From Vanilla planifolia (lineage: Eukaryota > Streptophyta > Magnoliopsida > Asparagales > Orchidaceae): a stretch of DNA of 64,000 nt. A model generated the notes under the pieces. That model worked only from the letters and a program-made list of their open reading frames with translations, ran no database searches and was not told the DNA's origin. Positions 28,276-42,009 of the stretch are shown here, one piece after another. Where the stretch lies: the NCBI GenBank assembly GCA_023846275.1, contig CM043868.1, forward strand, positions 17,455,755 through 17,519,754. Direction: 5' to 3'. The translations under genes and the position numbers were made by a program. Positions within the stretch are counted from its first letter, which is position 1. Each line of letters opens with the position of its first letter.

Positions 28276-30709
28276 ACTATACGATCACGTCATAGGTAAA
28301 ATTACATCATCTTTTCACTTCATACCATGCTATATTATATATCATTACAACACATATAGCTTAATTTATTTTTATTTTTTTCCTCTTATTCTTTATTATT
28401 TTTCTCTTTTCATGATATGATACACATAACTATTAATTGCTTTACATAAAAACATACATCATATCTTCATTACTTAGTACATGATAATATATGATGTTAA
28501 TAACATGTCATTTAATATTAGAATATATATACATAAGTAACGCTATGTTATCATAATCATATCAATGTATTACTTATAATAAATAATATAAACCTATTTT
28601 CATCATAGTTAGTTTAATTAAGTTATTTAGTTTCTTGTGATTGGACTTTTTTTTATGTTTTCTTTAAGCTACTTATGAAAAGAGTTTCAAGCATAACATT
28701 ATCACAACATTCTTCTATAGTCATTACAGAATATGCACAACATATTTTGAAAGCCACATTATTCTCATTTTGCTAAAGGTTCAAAATATTGTATTTTCTT
28801 ATTCTCCAAATCTCCTTAAACATATAACACATCTAGGTTGATGTATTACACGTCAAGGCTCAACATATGGTGCATTGAGGCTTGATGTATCATCCATTGG
28901 TAAGTAAATAGTACCTCTATGCCTCACTTGCAATACATCCGAGTTACGTACCTTTTGCCAAGCACAAAACATATATAATGTAAAGTTGTTTAGCTTGTGA
29001 CCATTCCCAAAACTCTATGCAAATCCTACAAACTTAAAGAGCCTAGTTATAACAAGAACACTTAACAAAATCTCATAGCTAACATCTCAAGACAAACGTT
29101 AAGCCTTCAACTTAAAGTATTCTATAATATCAGCTCCCCTTAACAAGATTCTAAGTAATTTAGAACAAGCCAATGCAAACCGAAAACCAAAAATCTTGAG
29201 AAACACATATTAAGAACCTTCATCTTAGTTATAGCTTCTTTCTCAAATCTATAGTTTTTCCTTACACATACAATATTTTACCACTCTTATAGATATTTTT
29301 CTTTGCTCTATTCTCTATTACAATCTTTTCTCTTAGCTATATATATGTGCTTTGCTTTTGATAAAGCATGTTCTTTTTCACTTCTTAAAAAAATAACTTT
29401 TTTTTTTATTCTTTACTCGTGTCTTCTCAAGACAAGTCCACCTTATACGTCTTCTCAAGAAAAGTAAACTTAACTTAAATCTTTTAACTACAAATATTCA
29501 TAAGATATTTCTTAGTCTCCAACATTATAAACTAAAAATCATATGATTTTATTTGATGTGCTCTTTTAAAATACATATTCATTTATAAAATTTAAAATAT
29601 TTTATAAACTAACACATATTTTAAGATGCAAAAAAATATTAATATTTTAATATAATACAAAATAATTTCAAAAATCAATTTCATTCATAAAAATATTAAT
29701 ATACACTTTTAAACTATATGCATAATCTCCATACCAAAGCATTTATAGTAGACTCAATTTTTGGTTGTTACACATCTTCTCCTCACAATTGTTATTTGAA
29801 TGGCCTACGACAATTGCTACTAATGAAGAGAGTATAGTGGCTGCGAGTGACAATTAAAGGGCTAAAGGACTTGGCCCATCTTGATAGAGTTCATTAACTC
29901 ACTTTATCAAGAGGCACTAACAATTGGTCATTTGTCCAATGAGATTTGGGACTCCACTTGTATGATAAAACCCCATTTATTCATAGAAAGATCACCAACA
30001 AATGAATCAAAGTAAAAGTTTTCAAATATAGATTATTTCTTCTTATATTAAACAAGTTTAGGTCTAGAAAATAATAAAAAAAAACTCAACAAAAGTACCA
30101 AAATATTGACACTCAATATGTGGTAAGCAAAGAACATATAATGAATAATTTGGTTAACAACTATATTGATAACAAATGTCATAACAAATCAGATAATGAC
30201 AAATTGCATTCAATTTAGGAATTCGGCTTTTGCCACAACTTGGGTCAATGAATAATCATTCCCATGTCAGGTTTTGATCCAGTTGATATTACTTCCTAAT
30301 CTAGGATTCAGGGTTTATATGAGAAGTTGGCCAGGTCAAAATTTGAATTTATTTGAAAATATTATAGAAGCCAAACTTTGGGTATTATATAAGAATATTG
30401 CCCGCGTAGTATTTATACGCCTGTGATTGTTATAGCGTAAGAGGCATTTGAGAGAGCTCCCCAGCATTCCTTTCACAAGCATCCCAAGACAAATTTAAAA
30501 TGGAAGACAGTTGTTGATTCGAGGAAGTTTCGGCAACAATACACATTCCATTGTCTTCATGTTCACTGTCCTTCCATTCTCTGTCTCCCTCTCTCTGGCT
30601 TCAATTGCTCTTCCCCATTTTTTATGCGTTCTTGCAACCATGTGTCTAAATTGATCGTGTGTTCGTTGTAAGAATGAATGCCCGAGGCGAAGCAGAAGAC
30701 GTTTCTTGT
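28276..30709. other. AT-rich intergenic DNA, ending in the 3' flank of the SERINC gene
   Basis: No gene is seen between 28276 and about 30400. The stretch 30410-30709 is less AT-rich and probably includes the 3' UTR of the minus-strand SERINC gene. A 95-aa minus-strand ORF there is a frame-shadow of the last exon plus UTR. Confidence 0.5.
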
Positions 30710-33570
30710 CTACAATATTTCCTGGAACGATGTGGTCGAATCTACTCTTCGTTTCCAAACAAGAGGTGCGATCTGCATCCAAACTGCACTACCACAACAA
30801 ATTAATTACTCGTTTAGGCTTCCCAATCAATCGTTCAAGCGAGCTCCTCGCTACACTTACTATAGATAACTGCCGCCAGCCACTGATTCACCACTCTAAC
30901 CCAAGTGCTCGCCCATCCGACGTCTATAGTCCACCTGTAATAGCGAAAATATGCGAAATAGAAGAAAAAATATGATATAGAAATCAAAATTGAACTCACT
31001 TCTGCATCGTTTTGTGCACGTCCCAGCCAATAAACAGCATCCCAAAGTACATCGACCCCACGGCGAACACGAAGTGGAAAAATCCATATCCATAGGGCAC
31101 CTCGCCTTCACAGATCACTGCTGTCCTTTTAAACTAAACAAAAGCTGCATCTCGTTTACAGTAGAAGGAAGCAAACGAAGGCGAACATGTGATTTCTCAT
31201 ACCTGGAGGCATTTGGAGTCGATCCCGGTTGAAAATGTGGCTATCACAAGAACAAGTATCGCGATTACAAAGCTCTGTTAGCAAATAGAGCTCATCTAAG
31301 AATCCATCAGGAGAGGGAAAGAGACAGGGAGAGAGAAGGAGAGAGTATGTGCTTTGGAATGTTAATTACCGAAATGGTAAACCAATCCGAACCAGATCCA
31401 ACCTCTGCCTTCTTGTTGCAAATCTCCGACTGTGGTTCGCTGCGATTTAGGGATCAGACGAGTTAAACGAGGATGCAGAAGATGCAGGAAGCTTCTAGAG
31501 AATTTATGCGCTTAATTTACCTCCTAATTGCACACCAGCAAAGGAAAACCAGGTAAGAACCCATCAGGCCTGGCGGCATGTACCCCACTTTAACCTGTTT
31601 CAACGAATGGAAGTCCCTGATCACGTCGTGGCAACGAACAAGGGATTGAATTCTTGCAGGAGAGAAGAACATGAGCTATCCAACCTTGGGATGCATCGAG
31701 ACGAATGTAATGAGTTGGAGCAGCAAAATGGTTAGAGTGATAAATAGGATGTTCTGCTTGCAAGACGTCCATGGCGCGTACCATACATACATCATGATGC
31801 ATCCAACGATGGATACTATGTATGCGGCAATCGAGATTAATGTCACTTGGATATGGCTACACATCAGATGTTTTTGCCAATGTTAAGCTGTGGCTTGCGG
31901 AATATCTTATGATGTGCATCATATCTTTCGGAGCTTTATCTGTGCTATATTTGATTGAGTAAAGAAATAAAATGATTTGGATTATTTTTTTATCAGAATT
32001 TCATTTTTTAAAAAAATTTTTAGATGAATATTCAATACCTTTTTATTTATTTTTTCATTCAAGCAAGAGACCACATTTATTTTCATTCAATCCCTTTTTA
32101 TTGATCATGTGTGAGGCCAATTTTTTTCTAAGAAAAACTTCAAAAGTAATTTCTTATTTCAACTTCATTAATTTTACTACCAAACAAACACGGCCATAAT
32201 AAAGAAGGGAATTAAAGTAAAAGCACTGGTGTAATGAAGGGCTCAAAGAACGATACAATTGAAGCTTTTGTTGTTGCCTGTATTTTCAAATTTTAATATT
32301 ATTCTTGTTTTGAATGAAAATTAGGAATTGAAATAACAATATTGACATAAAATAAATAATCAAATTTATATATATTAATAAAAGCATAACTCTGGTTTTC
32401 CCAACCCAATCGAATAAGTAGATAAATTATACTTCACTTAATATTTATATTCATTTCAGTTATATGTTTTGTTTCATTACCCTGCACTCATTCTTTCCCC
32501 AATAATACAAAAAAGGGGGTAAAAATCTTGCTTTTTCAATTTGTGCTGTGTTTCGTCTTCATCTCTTTAGCATTTGTACTCTTTGACCAATACGAAGAAA
32601 AGCTTTTCTTAAAGCTAAGTAAATATTTGCCTTAAACAGAAAAGGCCTTAAACGATGTAACCACCGTAGAATTTCTACAGTTGTTGCTATTATAGGAAGA
32701 AAGAGCGTACCATCTCTCTGCATTTTTCTCCGAGTTGCAGCGGTCGTTCAGCCAATTGATGAAGCTGATCACACTTATCAATTGAATAAGAAGAAAGATC
32801 CTGAAAAGAAACTTCTCCATGAAGCACAGAAAAGAAGAACAGATGAGAAAGAAGTAGCGTACCCTGCACCAACATGTGCCATCTTTCCTACACGGAACAC
32901 CCAAAAGAGTAATTCAAATCAGCAGAATTCGATTCCTCACAGAATCGCAGTAAGATGAAAACTCACCGTAGACTCGAAAAACCTCGGATGGCAAGAAAAA
33001 TGGGACGGCCATGAGTCCCATCCAAAGGATCATCTTTGCTCCCCACCACTCCGAATTCCACGCGTTGCGGGGATCGTTTAGCCTTTTTGTTCCTACTGTT
33101 GTCACAAACAGTGCAAAGAAGAACAGCTGAGGCGTCCGGGGTATAAGGAAAGCACAACAACCGAAAACAGGGGAAAAGAGCGCCTGCAGAGATAAAGAGG
33201 AAGGATACAGAGCATCCAAAACTGACGCGGAGCACGCCTTCTGCTCCCAAGCAGTAGCGCGCACCGTCGCATCCCTTCAGCCCTGCGGCAGAACAGAGGA
33301 AAACCCAACTGAGAGACGAAGCGGAGACGAGAAATGCGCGTATGTGCACGGAGGTTTACTGCCGAGCTCGGAGAGTACGGCGTGGCCGTAGTCGCGGATG
33401 GTCCAGGCGAGGAGGCTGGTTACGAGGAAGATTAGGGCGTAGACGTAGCGAGCAACGGAGGGGTTGGGACGTAGGCACAGACGGGTGCAACAGGACTCTT
33501 GGTCGAAGTTCTCGTATCTCTGGCTTTCCCTGTAGCAAGGATCCTCCATTGCCACGGTCTCGTTCGCCAT
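30710..33570 (-). CDS. Serine incorporator family membrane protein (SERINC/TMS1), 409 aa, 12 exons
   Basis: Exons, in order: 33360-33570, 33209-33282, 32967-33126, 32863-32887, 32711-32800, 31685-31856, 31521-31594, 31370-31439, 31203-31274, 31000-31133, 30861-30934, 30710-30783. They sum to 1230 bp, all introns are GT-AG and all phases close. Family landmarks are ARYVYALIFLVTSLLAWTIR, RLKGCDGARYCLGAEGVLRV, TTVGTKRLNDPRNAWNSEWW, IFLLIQLISVISFINWLND and PYGYGFFHFVF. Near the C-terminus, WTIDVGWASTWVRVVNQW is followed by a last membrane segment and SFQEIL. SERINC proteins are polytopic (10-11 membrane spans) endomembrane/plasma-membrane proteins proposed to aid serine incorporation into phosphatidylserine and sphingolipids; their biochemical role is disputed. 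One exon is only 25 bp. Met8 is an alternative start. No break is seen. Confidence 0.95.
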
Positions 33571-33599
33571 CTCATAGGACTAGTTTCCCCACATAAGAG

Positions 33600-36389
33600 G
33601 CATTTCCCGAGCCGAAGAAGAGTTCTGCATTGCATTTTGGTGAAATACATTAAAATAAGATATTTAATTCGAAAGCTAGAATCGACTTTCGGTTCGAATG
33701 AAATTTGGAATTGAGGTGAAACAGGCCAAATGCTACTCCAACACAGCTCAGATCGAACCTTGTCCTTGCTTAGTTGGACATCATAAAGTGACATCTGGTC
33801 ACTTCGGATCTCAGATGTTTTGTCTAATTTATGTATTATTATGAATCATTTACACATGTGAATTATAAATTTTGAAGCGATGATTTAAGGCTGGGTCTAC
33901 CATTTACAAGGTTTTAAATATGCATCACATGTTTTAGTATCGCCTGATATCTTGAGTTGATTTATGACATCATAACCATGTTTGAAATGTTTTTTTTTTG
34001 TCCCCTAATCACCTTAAGTGATTGCCAACAAACATTTGGTAATTAAATTTATCCTCCTTGAGTGATTCATCCTCCTTAATTAGTCTAATATGTGAATGCC
34101 AAATCCTTACACCAACAGGGCATGTAAACATATGTTTAACTCTAATTAGCATCCCAAACTTTACTGAATAATTATTTTTTTTAATGCTTGTATATTTATA
34201 TATGTTTGTAATATAAATGATGCTTGGTATTTATGTTACACATAAAATAAGCATTGTGTCACTCGAGACATGGTGACAAATTTTCAATTCTATTACTAAG
34301 TTGCTTCACTATTATAGAATGATGTCTCATGAAAATCATGAGATGTTGTCAAACATAGTCAAGCGAAGTACTACTAACTTAAACTTAATAATGTCTTTAA
34401 AATTGTTTAATAAAAAAAGTATTTGTTTGTATATAAAAAAGATATAATTAAGACTCTTTTTGTGATTCTCACCCAAATGAATCTTTCAGAAGGGTGGACT
34501 TGGTTTGTTGTCAATTGACAATTAATACAAAATTGTGAAACAGTGTTTTGTAAAGTTATGAGTCAAAAAGTTCAAAAAAAAGGAAAAGCCCATGTGCTCT
34601 GCCATGTACATGAGATCAAGGTCAACTTCATTAGGGGTTAATCCTCATCGAATAACATGAAAGAAGGTTGTAATCAATTGATTCATATGTTAACATGATC
34701 TCGTGTGATATAACATTGCATTTAAAACTCTTAGAAAATTATTATAATATTATAACAAATATTATTTGCAGCTTGCAAGACTTGAATACAAAAATAAGAG
34801 TGTAGTTGACTTGAGTTGAGCTCGAGTCAGAGCTAATTCTAGCTCAAATGCTAATCTTGAATTTGGCTTGTTCAATTTATGTGATCTCAAGCTTGACTCA
34901 TATCTATCTAACCTATAAGTGCAGTAAGAAAATATTTCCTTGTTTGAACATGTTGGAGGAAATGTACTTGTAAAAATAACTTCGTAGAATCATGTTAATT
35001 ATTATATAACAATCTTTATCATAAGCCAACAAAATATATTTTCTTATTAAAGAAGTGTGTTGGGAAGTCATTGAGCCAAATCAAATTAAGCTAAGACTTA
35101 AGCCAATATAATAAATTAAGTCCAAAATAAGCTCATAATGAAGATCATGGTTTAGTAAATATGACATGCAAGCTCAATAACGAGTGGAATTTGAGTTGAT
35201 TGGTAAAGGGGCTTTAGTCATCTACAACTTTAAATAAAACTATAAACCTAAAGTGTAACACTTATGAATGAAAAAGATGGAGATTGATCGTCTAGTGATG
35301 TTCTAAAGAAAATTCATTAAATAAATAATTATTCTTAATATGTTTCTAAAAAAAGAATATAAAGATGAATGAATTTATATTATCTATAGATAAAATGGTA
35401 CCAACCGTTATAAGTAAAACTATAAACCTTGAATTATGAGATATTTTTTGAAAAAAAAATATGTTAGATCATATAAGAACTATATGTTAATATATTTGAG
35501 TTGAAATAATGTTGGGATGAATGATCAAGTAGGAAGAACCTCTAGATAAGGACAAATTCCAATTTGATTGTATCAATATCTCACCATAAGACTAGGATGT
35601 TACACAAAGCTATTTGATTGATCACCAACATGATCAAGGTGAAGAGTTTTCTTCAATGAGAGATTCCACATAGATTGTGTAAAAATTATAAAAATATTTT
35701 TAGAAACAATAATGTAACTATTGGTGTGTAAAACATATATTTGCCAAGTGCAAAAACATTATGGTATAACATTGAGTCAACACTACACAAATCCCTTTAT
35801 CAATATTTCTTTCACCTCATGCTTGGTACAAGGAAGTTGGCAAGCCAAGGAAGAACACAACATACAACTTATTCTTATAATCACGTCTTGAAAATCCTAG
35901 CTTGTTCAACCAAAAACAAGGTGTTGAAATTAGGTGATCCATAGTCCTACTATAACCTTAGTTTTTGCTTTGAATAATTGATGTGGCATAATAAATCCTA
36001 ATGTGTTTTATACTACAACAAATTCACTAATTTATGTATTCTAAAAGCAATTGTAGTAAGAGTAATAATAAATGAATAAAATAATGAGTGTATCAAAAAC
36101 TTATAGACTTAAAATATGAAGATGACAAAAATAATAATGATTAATCTATTTTATAAAACATCTTTGATATTTAAGTCTTGAAAACGTGAAATCTCTAAAT
36201 TTTTCATAAATACACAATATAGTACATAAAAATATTTTGCGATCATAGTCTATTGATGCGTTATGATTGTATCATTGATCCGTGTTATTTGTTTAACATG
36301 GTTTTGTAAAGACAGTAATATTTTATCTCAAAAAAAAAAAACTAATACAATTTTATTTACTAGAATTTAATGAATCTACAGTCAATTTG
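33600..36389. other. Promoter side of SERINC, then AT-rich intergenic DNA
   Basis: The first few hundred bases upstream of 33570 should hold the promoter and leader; an AATGCAG acceptor-like site at about 33630 hints at a leader intron. I see no clear TATA box. Beyond about 33900 the DNA is AT-rich with no supported gene. Confidence 0.5.
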
Positions 36390-37300
36390 TGTCTCATTTT
36401 TTATTAATCAAACAGAAAATAATTGATCCCCGTCGGATTTAACGGTAGCTCGTTCAGCTGGGGTATCCCTCTGTTCTTTCCTACTTGGGGCACCCTAATG
36501 GGTAACCGCGAACAGGACCAAAGCCACGACCATTAAGACCGCTATAGCAGTTAGAGTCCTCTGTTGCTATCAGTGAGGGAGATGAAATAAGGAGAAAGAA
36601 GAAGGAAGAGACGTGGCTTGCCTACATTATAGGCCGATGAAAAATCTGGTGGCGCTGGTAAACGAATATTTACGGTCGAAAGGGAGGGAGACTCGCTCGC
36701 TAGGTTACACAACTGAAAAAATAAAGAGTTTTTTGCTAAATTTATCTAGAAATAAACGAGCCATTTAGCTTATGCAATGGCTAACGTTCATTTAAATCTA
36801 ATCAATGTTAAAATAAAACGAATCTAATCAATGCTTAACCTCGACTCTTTAGTGTTTCCAAAGGTAAAGGGGTTGCCTTTGCCCTTTAACCACGAGGAAA
36901 AGCACAGCTACCGAATCCAGATTGGAATACCCCAAAAGCAAAGAAGGAGATCAGAATTCTTCGCTTCTCAATTCTCTTTCAGGACACAAGCATTCATTTC
37001 AGAAAACTCCATAAATAAGCGCAAACCAAACAAATTCAACACAATTCGCTGTAAGGAGTGATCAGATCATAGATATAGCAACAAAGATTTGAAGTAATTA
37101 AAGATAAAATGAAAGAATTATAGATAAGAGGAATGTTGCTTACCTGCTTCGAAACGCCGATAATAGAACAGAGAAATTGATCGATGGACGCGCGCGAGAG
37201 GGAGAGGGAGAGAGAGGAGAAGCTCTTCGTAATTCGCCGCCGCCGCCGCCGCCGCTGCTGCAGCACTTGAGTTCCATCTGCAATGCGGTTTTGGCGGTAT
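36390..37300 (-). other. Candidate small transcription unit, unidentified (non-coding or secreted peptide)
   Basis: On the minus strand a GC-rich leader-like segment with pyrimidine tracts ends at a strong donor (GAAGCAG|GTAAGCA, near 37143). A TTACAG acceptor follows near 37048, starting an exon-like stretch that reads only MEFSEMNACVLKEN before a stop. Further on, after an ATGTAG acceptor-like site near 36624, an ORF without its own ATG reads ASHVSSFFFLLISSPSLIAT and then EDSNCYSGLNGRGFGPVRGY followed by PLGCPK and a stop. The hydrophobic start followed by a short Cys-containing tail resembles a secreted peptide precursor. An AATAAA signal follows at about 36400. I do not recognise the family and the splice chain is not proven. 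Confidence 0.3.
37235..37264. repeat. (GCC)n(GCT)n trinucleotide repeat
   Basis: About seven CCG/GCC units followed by GCTGCTGCAGC lie inside the leader-like part of the candidate transcription unit. GC-rich triplet repeats are common in plant 5' UTRs. Confidence 0.9.
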
Positions 37301-39017
37301 AAGTAGCCACACCCGTTGCTTGACTCAGCGGGGCAGATCATGCGTACCTCTCACACTACCGCAGCCAGAAATCTCAGACGTCCATTTCATGTGCATCTCG
37401 CCGTAGCTGATGCGATGGGACCGCGGCGCCCATTACGATACGGAAAAGGAGGTGCAAACAAGTTCCGTTGCTTCTGATCTTCGAACTCGTTGAACCTAAG
37501 GCTTGCAAGTCACTGGATGAATGATGCGTTGAAGATTGGTCATTAGCTTCGACATGTTGCGTGCGGTTCCTCGATTTCTTGTTAATGGAAGTTGAAAGAC
37601 GATCAAGGTTGATTTGATGTGCCACGTGGAAAAAATGGAAGTTATTTTCATTTGTATTTTGATGCATTTCTAAGTGCTTTTGAACGGGATAACCAAGCAC
37701 ACCCAGAAATTTGCATCGCAAAATTTGCACATGACCAACAAAGAAACGTAGAAAAGTGCTCAAGCCCACCGCATTTTATGTGCCTAGTTTACTTGTCACA
37801 AATAAAAATTAATAAAAAATAGATAATTATAACATACAAATTAAAATGATTGGACATTCTTTGTGGTATCCGAGACTTCTATGCGAGAATAGGCGCTCTT
37901 TTCACCTACATACACAAGAATATGAGTTGTGAAAGATCATGAGAAACTATGAGGGAGATCATGTAAAATAACTACCAAAAAAATTAATTTCTTTAGAAAT
38001 AAATGATCAAAGAAAGTTACATTTTCTTTGTTGACTATAAGTGGGACAATTTGGCTATTATAGAGAGTTTTAATATAGATCATAGGTTGCACTTTCATAG
38101 CAAAATAATTCTATTTTTTTCAACATTTTGTTGAGCAGAAAAAATCGTTAAGGAAAAAGAAGAAATCCCTTTCTTGTAAACCTTTGTATGATAGGAGACA
38201 AAAGGAATATTTTTATGATTACAAGATTGATAATCTCTAGAAATAATTTAAAGTTACTTAAGAATCTGATTGAATTTATCAATCAATGAAAGATTTGAAA
38301 CATAAAATACTCATTTAATATCTTGATATGACAAATTTTGGAGCAATAATAACATTTTATGATTTTTTTTAATAAGTGAAACACTAAGCATAACATCCTC
38401 AATTTTTAATGTTGTAAAATTATATTGATATTTTAAATTTTACACATATATTGAACATCTTAGAAATAAAGCATTATAAACTATAAAAATGAAATATATT
38501 ATCAAATAGAGCTTATTAAAATAATTTTAATAACACTTATTTTGCTTAAATAGAAATACATTTGGATTTAGTATGAATTTTTGAAATATAAAAGTTTAAT
38601 TGAGAATTAATGAATATATATATATATATACCCCTAATTTTTCCTACTAAGATACTCAAACCCATTTTTAAGATCTCATCTATTTGACATCTTGGTTCCT
38701 AGAGCAACACCCCTAACCTTAATCTCTCATTCCTGCTCTCTACTACATCGCTCATTAGTGGAGCCAACATAAGGAGTAAGCTAAGGACAACCAGCAAAAG
38801 CACAAATCTTGGATTTTTCCTTCGATGTCATAGTGACGTTGAAAAGGAAGAACTTTGGTAAGGAGCTCTCAGAAAACTAAAAGAAACGAAGAAATGAAAA
38901 TAGGAGATAAGGAGAAACTTGACAAGAAAGTGTAACTGAGGGAGTAAGAAGCTTACGAACTCCTCAAGATTAAGGCATGGAGATAATGCCTTGAAGAGAG
39001 AAAGGAAGGGAGGGAAG

Positions 39018-39021
<4 letters not shown>
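37301..39021. other. Moderately GC-rich flank then AT-rich DNA
   Basis: The stretch 37301-37560 is less AT-rich and could be the promoter of the minus-strand candidate unit; TTATAC near 37298-37303 is a weak TATA-like match. The 131-aa minus ORF at 37374-37769 has no recognisable domain and I do not accept it as a gene. The rest is AT-rich. Confidence 0.4.

Positions 39022-39071
<50 letters not shown>
39022..39071. repeat. (GA)n microsatellite
   Basis: About 25 GA units lie within a longer purine-rich stretch (about 38960-39125). A minus-strand ORF with Ser-Leu runs is a translation of the repeat. Confidence 0.97.
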
Positions 39072-39074
<3 letters not shown>

Positions 39075-39689
39075 AAGTAAAAATGAAGGGAGATAAAGAA
39101 AAGAAAGAGAAAAATAAAAAGAGATAAAATATTATTGTTTCATAAGTATGAAGATTTGGTAAGCTTTTTTTCCTAAAATTCACTTGCATTTTAAGGTTTA
39201 GAGTTTATAAGAACATAAAACATAAATTTGTAGTTATAAAAATTACCAAATTGTGTAATAAAAATAATAAAACTAATGTATGAAATTCATGATAAACTTA
39301 CAATGACTATTTATAATTCTAGGACAACATAAACAAAATGAGGAAATTGAATATCATATTATTTTGATTTTAAGATAAACATGTGACATACTTATATATG
39401 TGTATGATTGATGTATTAATGTATAATATGTATAACCTTAAATAGTATATAACAATAATGTTTGATATAATGATGTGATGCTATGTGAATTAATTATATA
39501 TGATATTATTTTGCTACATTATTTCACATATTGTATTTATTTATTATTATATAATGTGTATGATATGCATATTGATTATTAAGTAGATACATGATAATGT
39601 GTAGCTGAGTACTTGTATGATATATATGTATGATATTTATATTAATAGTAAAGATATATGAACATATGTTATGCAAATAAAATAATGAC

Positions 39690-39990
39690 AAAAAAGTTTT
39701 AATATGATATTTCTTTGAAACATAATAAAATATGTGAGCCTATAAATATAAAACAAAAAAGGTTGAACATGATATTGGCTTAGAAAGTAATAAGATATAT
39801 AAGCCCATAAAAATGAAATAAAAAATTGAATGTGATAATTTTTTTAAAAATAATAAAACTTATAAGATCATATAAATAAAACAAAAAGAGTTGAACATGA
39901 TATGTGAGCCCATAAAAGTGCAAGAAAAAAAGATTCAATGTGATAATTTACTTGGAAAGCAATAAACATGTAAGCTCATAAAAGATGTAA
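39690..39990. repeat. Degenerate minisatellite, period about 65 bp, about five copies
   Basis: A block of the type TTGAACATGATAT recurs near 39697, 39762, 39825, 39890 and 39932, with spacings of about 65, 63, 65 and 42 bp. Each full unit also carries TTGGAAAGTAATAA-like and AAGCCCATAAAA-like blocks. The fourth unit lacks its middle part, explaining the short interval. Confidence 0.7.
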
Positions 39991-42009
39991 ATTAAAGATA
40001 AATGAAACACCTAATAAACATAATAGACATATGAATTCAATATATACTTTACATATTGCATGAGTAAAAGATATTTTGATCTTCACTTTGCATAAATAAC
40101 TTATTGCTTCACATGTTACAATTGTATTATTATGTTTGTTGAGCCTATTATGGTTAGCTTAGTATGTGTTTGACACTGATTATTTCAAATATATCATTGG
40201 ATGAGAATCTAAACACACAAGGTCTAATGTGAGGGACGTGTTAGTTATGAAAAAGTATTGAACATGCTTTCTAATCTTATAATAGATATGTCTAACATAT
40301 AATTGATTTGAATAGTAGATAATTATATAATATGTTGTAATTAATTGCATTCCTTAAATAGTAGGTAATTATGTAGAATATATATGATTTGTAAATATTA
40401 TAGTTGATCTATATGTATATAAAATACAAACCAAATATAAGGAAGATTTTGTTCATTTAAAATTTTAAAATTTAAATTAGATATAAGATCATCAAAATTA
40501 GGTATATTTGTAATAGCCCAAATTTTTAATTTTGGATAAATAATGTATAATATAATAAAAACTTTATTTAAATAATATTATAATATATGTATAGGTATTT
40601 TGATAATTTTTGGAGGTGTTTTTGAAATATTTAATTTTAATCGCATCTTAAAGAATGTTTTAATTTACAAAGTATCTTAAAAGTATGTTTTGAACATATT
40701 ATTGAAAAGATATATTGAGAAGGAACTTATTAATTTGTGATTTATAATTTTTCAAAATCAATTATAATTATTATGTGTTTCTTAGTATTTTTAAAAATTC
40801 TTAGATTTTATTATTAATGAATAAGGTTGGGAGTTTAACTAGATGAAAACTAAGAGCACAACAAGAAAAAAAAGAGAGAATGCAAAAGTTAAGAGTTAGA
40901 GTTGCTAAGAAAAGCTAGAGGAAGTTGTTACAAGAAGCAAAAATAGAAGAAAATTAAAGCAACTACAAAGCAAGGAGGTCTTGAAATATTGAGTAGAAAG
41001 AGATTTGAAAAGTTTTGGATCAATTGTAGCATGAAGAGGCTTAGTAAAGTATGACTTTGAGGGTTATATTTCCTTCTTTTGACTTATGAATCATGTTTTC
41101 CATTCTTGAAATCGATTTCATTTTACAAAGGAATTAAGAATTAAAAGGAAGAAGTTGTAGCATTTATCATGTAACTTGTGTATAATATGTCAAAATTTGA
41201 TGTATAATATGTCATGTATCAGATATATGTTAAGTTATTTGACATATAGTACATCGGGCCTAATACATAATATGTTGGAATCAACATACCATATGCGAGG
41301 ATAGAAAGAGAGAAACTGATTACAAAGCATACCTTATGTCTACATTTTATATATAATACATGAGAGCGAATGTTCACTACACCATACTTGTTGTATAGAA
41401 CATCAGGGTTAACATATTATATATTAAGAAAAATGAATGAAAAAATAAAGAGAAAATAAAGATTTGATTAAAATACATAATGAATGTTTTATAAGGTGTT
41501 CTTGTGAATTATTTTTTATATGTATCTAGAGTTGATTTATGATATTTATACACGTTTGTGATATCTTTGGATAGTATGTAAAATATGCATATACATTATT
41601 ATAGTTTTTATTTTATTATTATTTACTAAATATTTGATTTGAATGTATTTTCATCGTCACCTTAGCTTGATTATTGGTTTTGATATCTTCCACTACTTGT
41701 GTGTATTATAGGTTTCAATTAAAGGAATAGTCAAGCAAAACATGACATTATTCGAGTTTGTTTGCTATATGATGATATATTATACATGAAATACAAATTA
41801 GGTGTGTTCTATTAAACTAAATTGTTGTATGCTAGAATGGATCCAAGAGATCAGCTAAGCAAGGAAGAAGCTAGTACAAATAAAGAAATTTTTAAAAAAA
41901 AAAATCCCAAAAGCAAGAAGAGATTTGTTATTTGCATAATTGAAAATTATTATTTTGGCTAACAAGGAAGTAAGATGAACTTTTACTTGTAATAAGTTGG
42001 GGAATATCA
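39991..42009. other. AT-rich DNA, possibly 5' part of the decayed gypsy element
   Basis: No reading frame can be supported. Position and base composition would suit an LTR and leader of the Ty3/gypsy element whose gag relic starts near 42010. Repeated GTACAT/GGGCCTAATACATAATATG-like motifs occur at 41170-41420. Confidence 0.35.

Noticed and set aside
33432..33794. 120-aa minus-strand ORF upstream of and overlapping SERINC exon 1
   Set aside because: It is a different frame of exon 1 plus leader; the family match is in the other frame.
37374..37769. 131-aa minus-strand ORF
   Set aside because: No recognisable domain, no coding texture, and it lies in the probable promoter flank of the candidate unit.
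38953..39189. Minus-strand ORF with Ser-Leu runs
   Set aside because: It is the translation of the GA microsatellite and its purine-rich flank.
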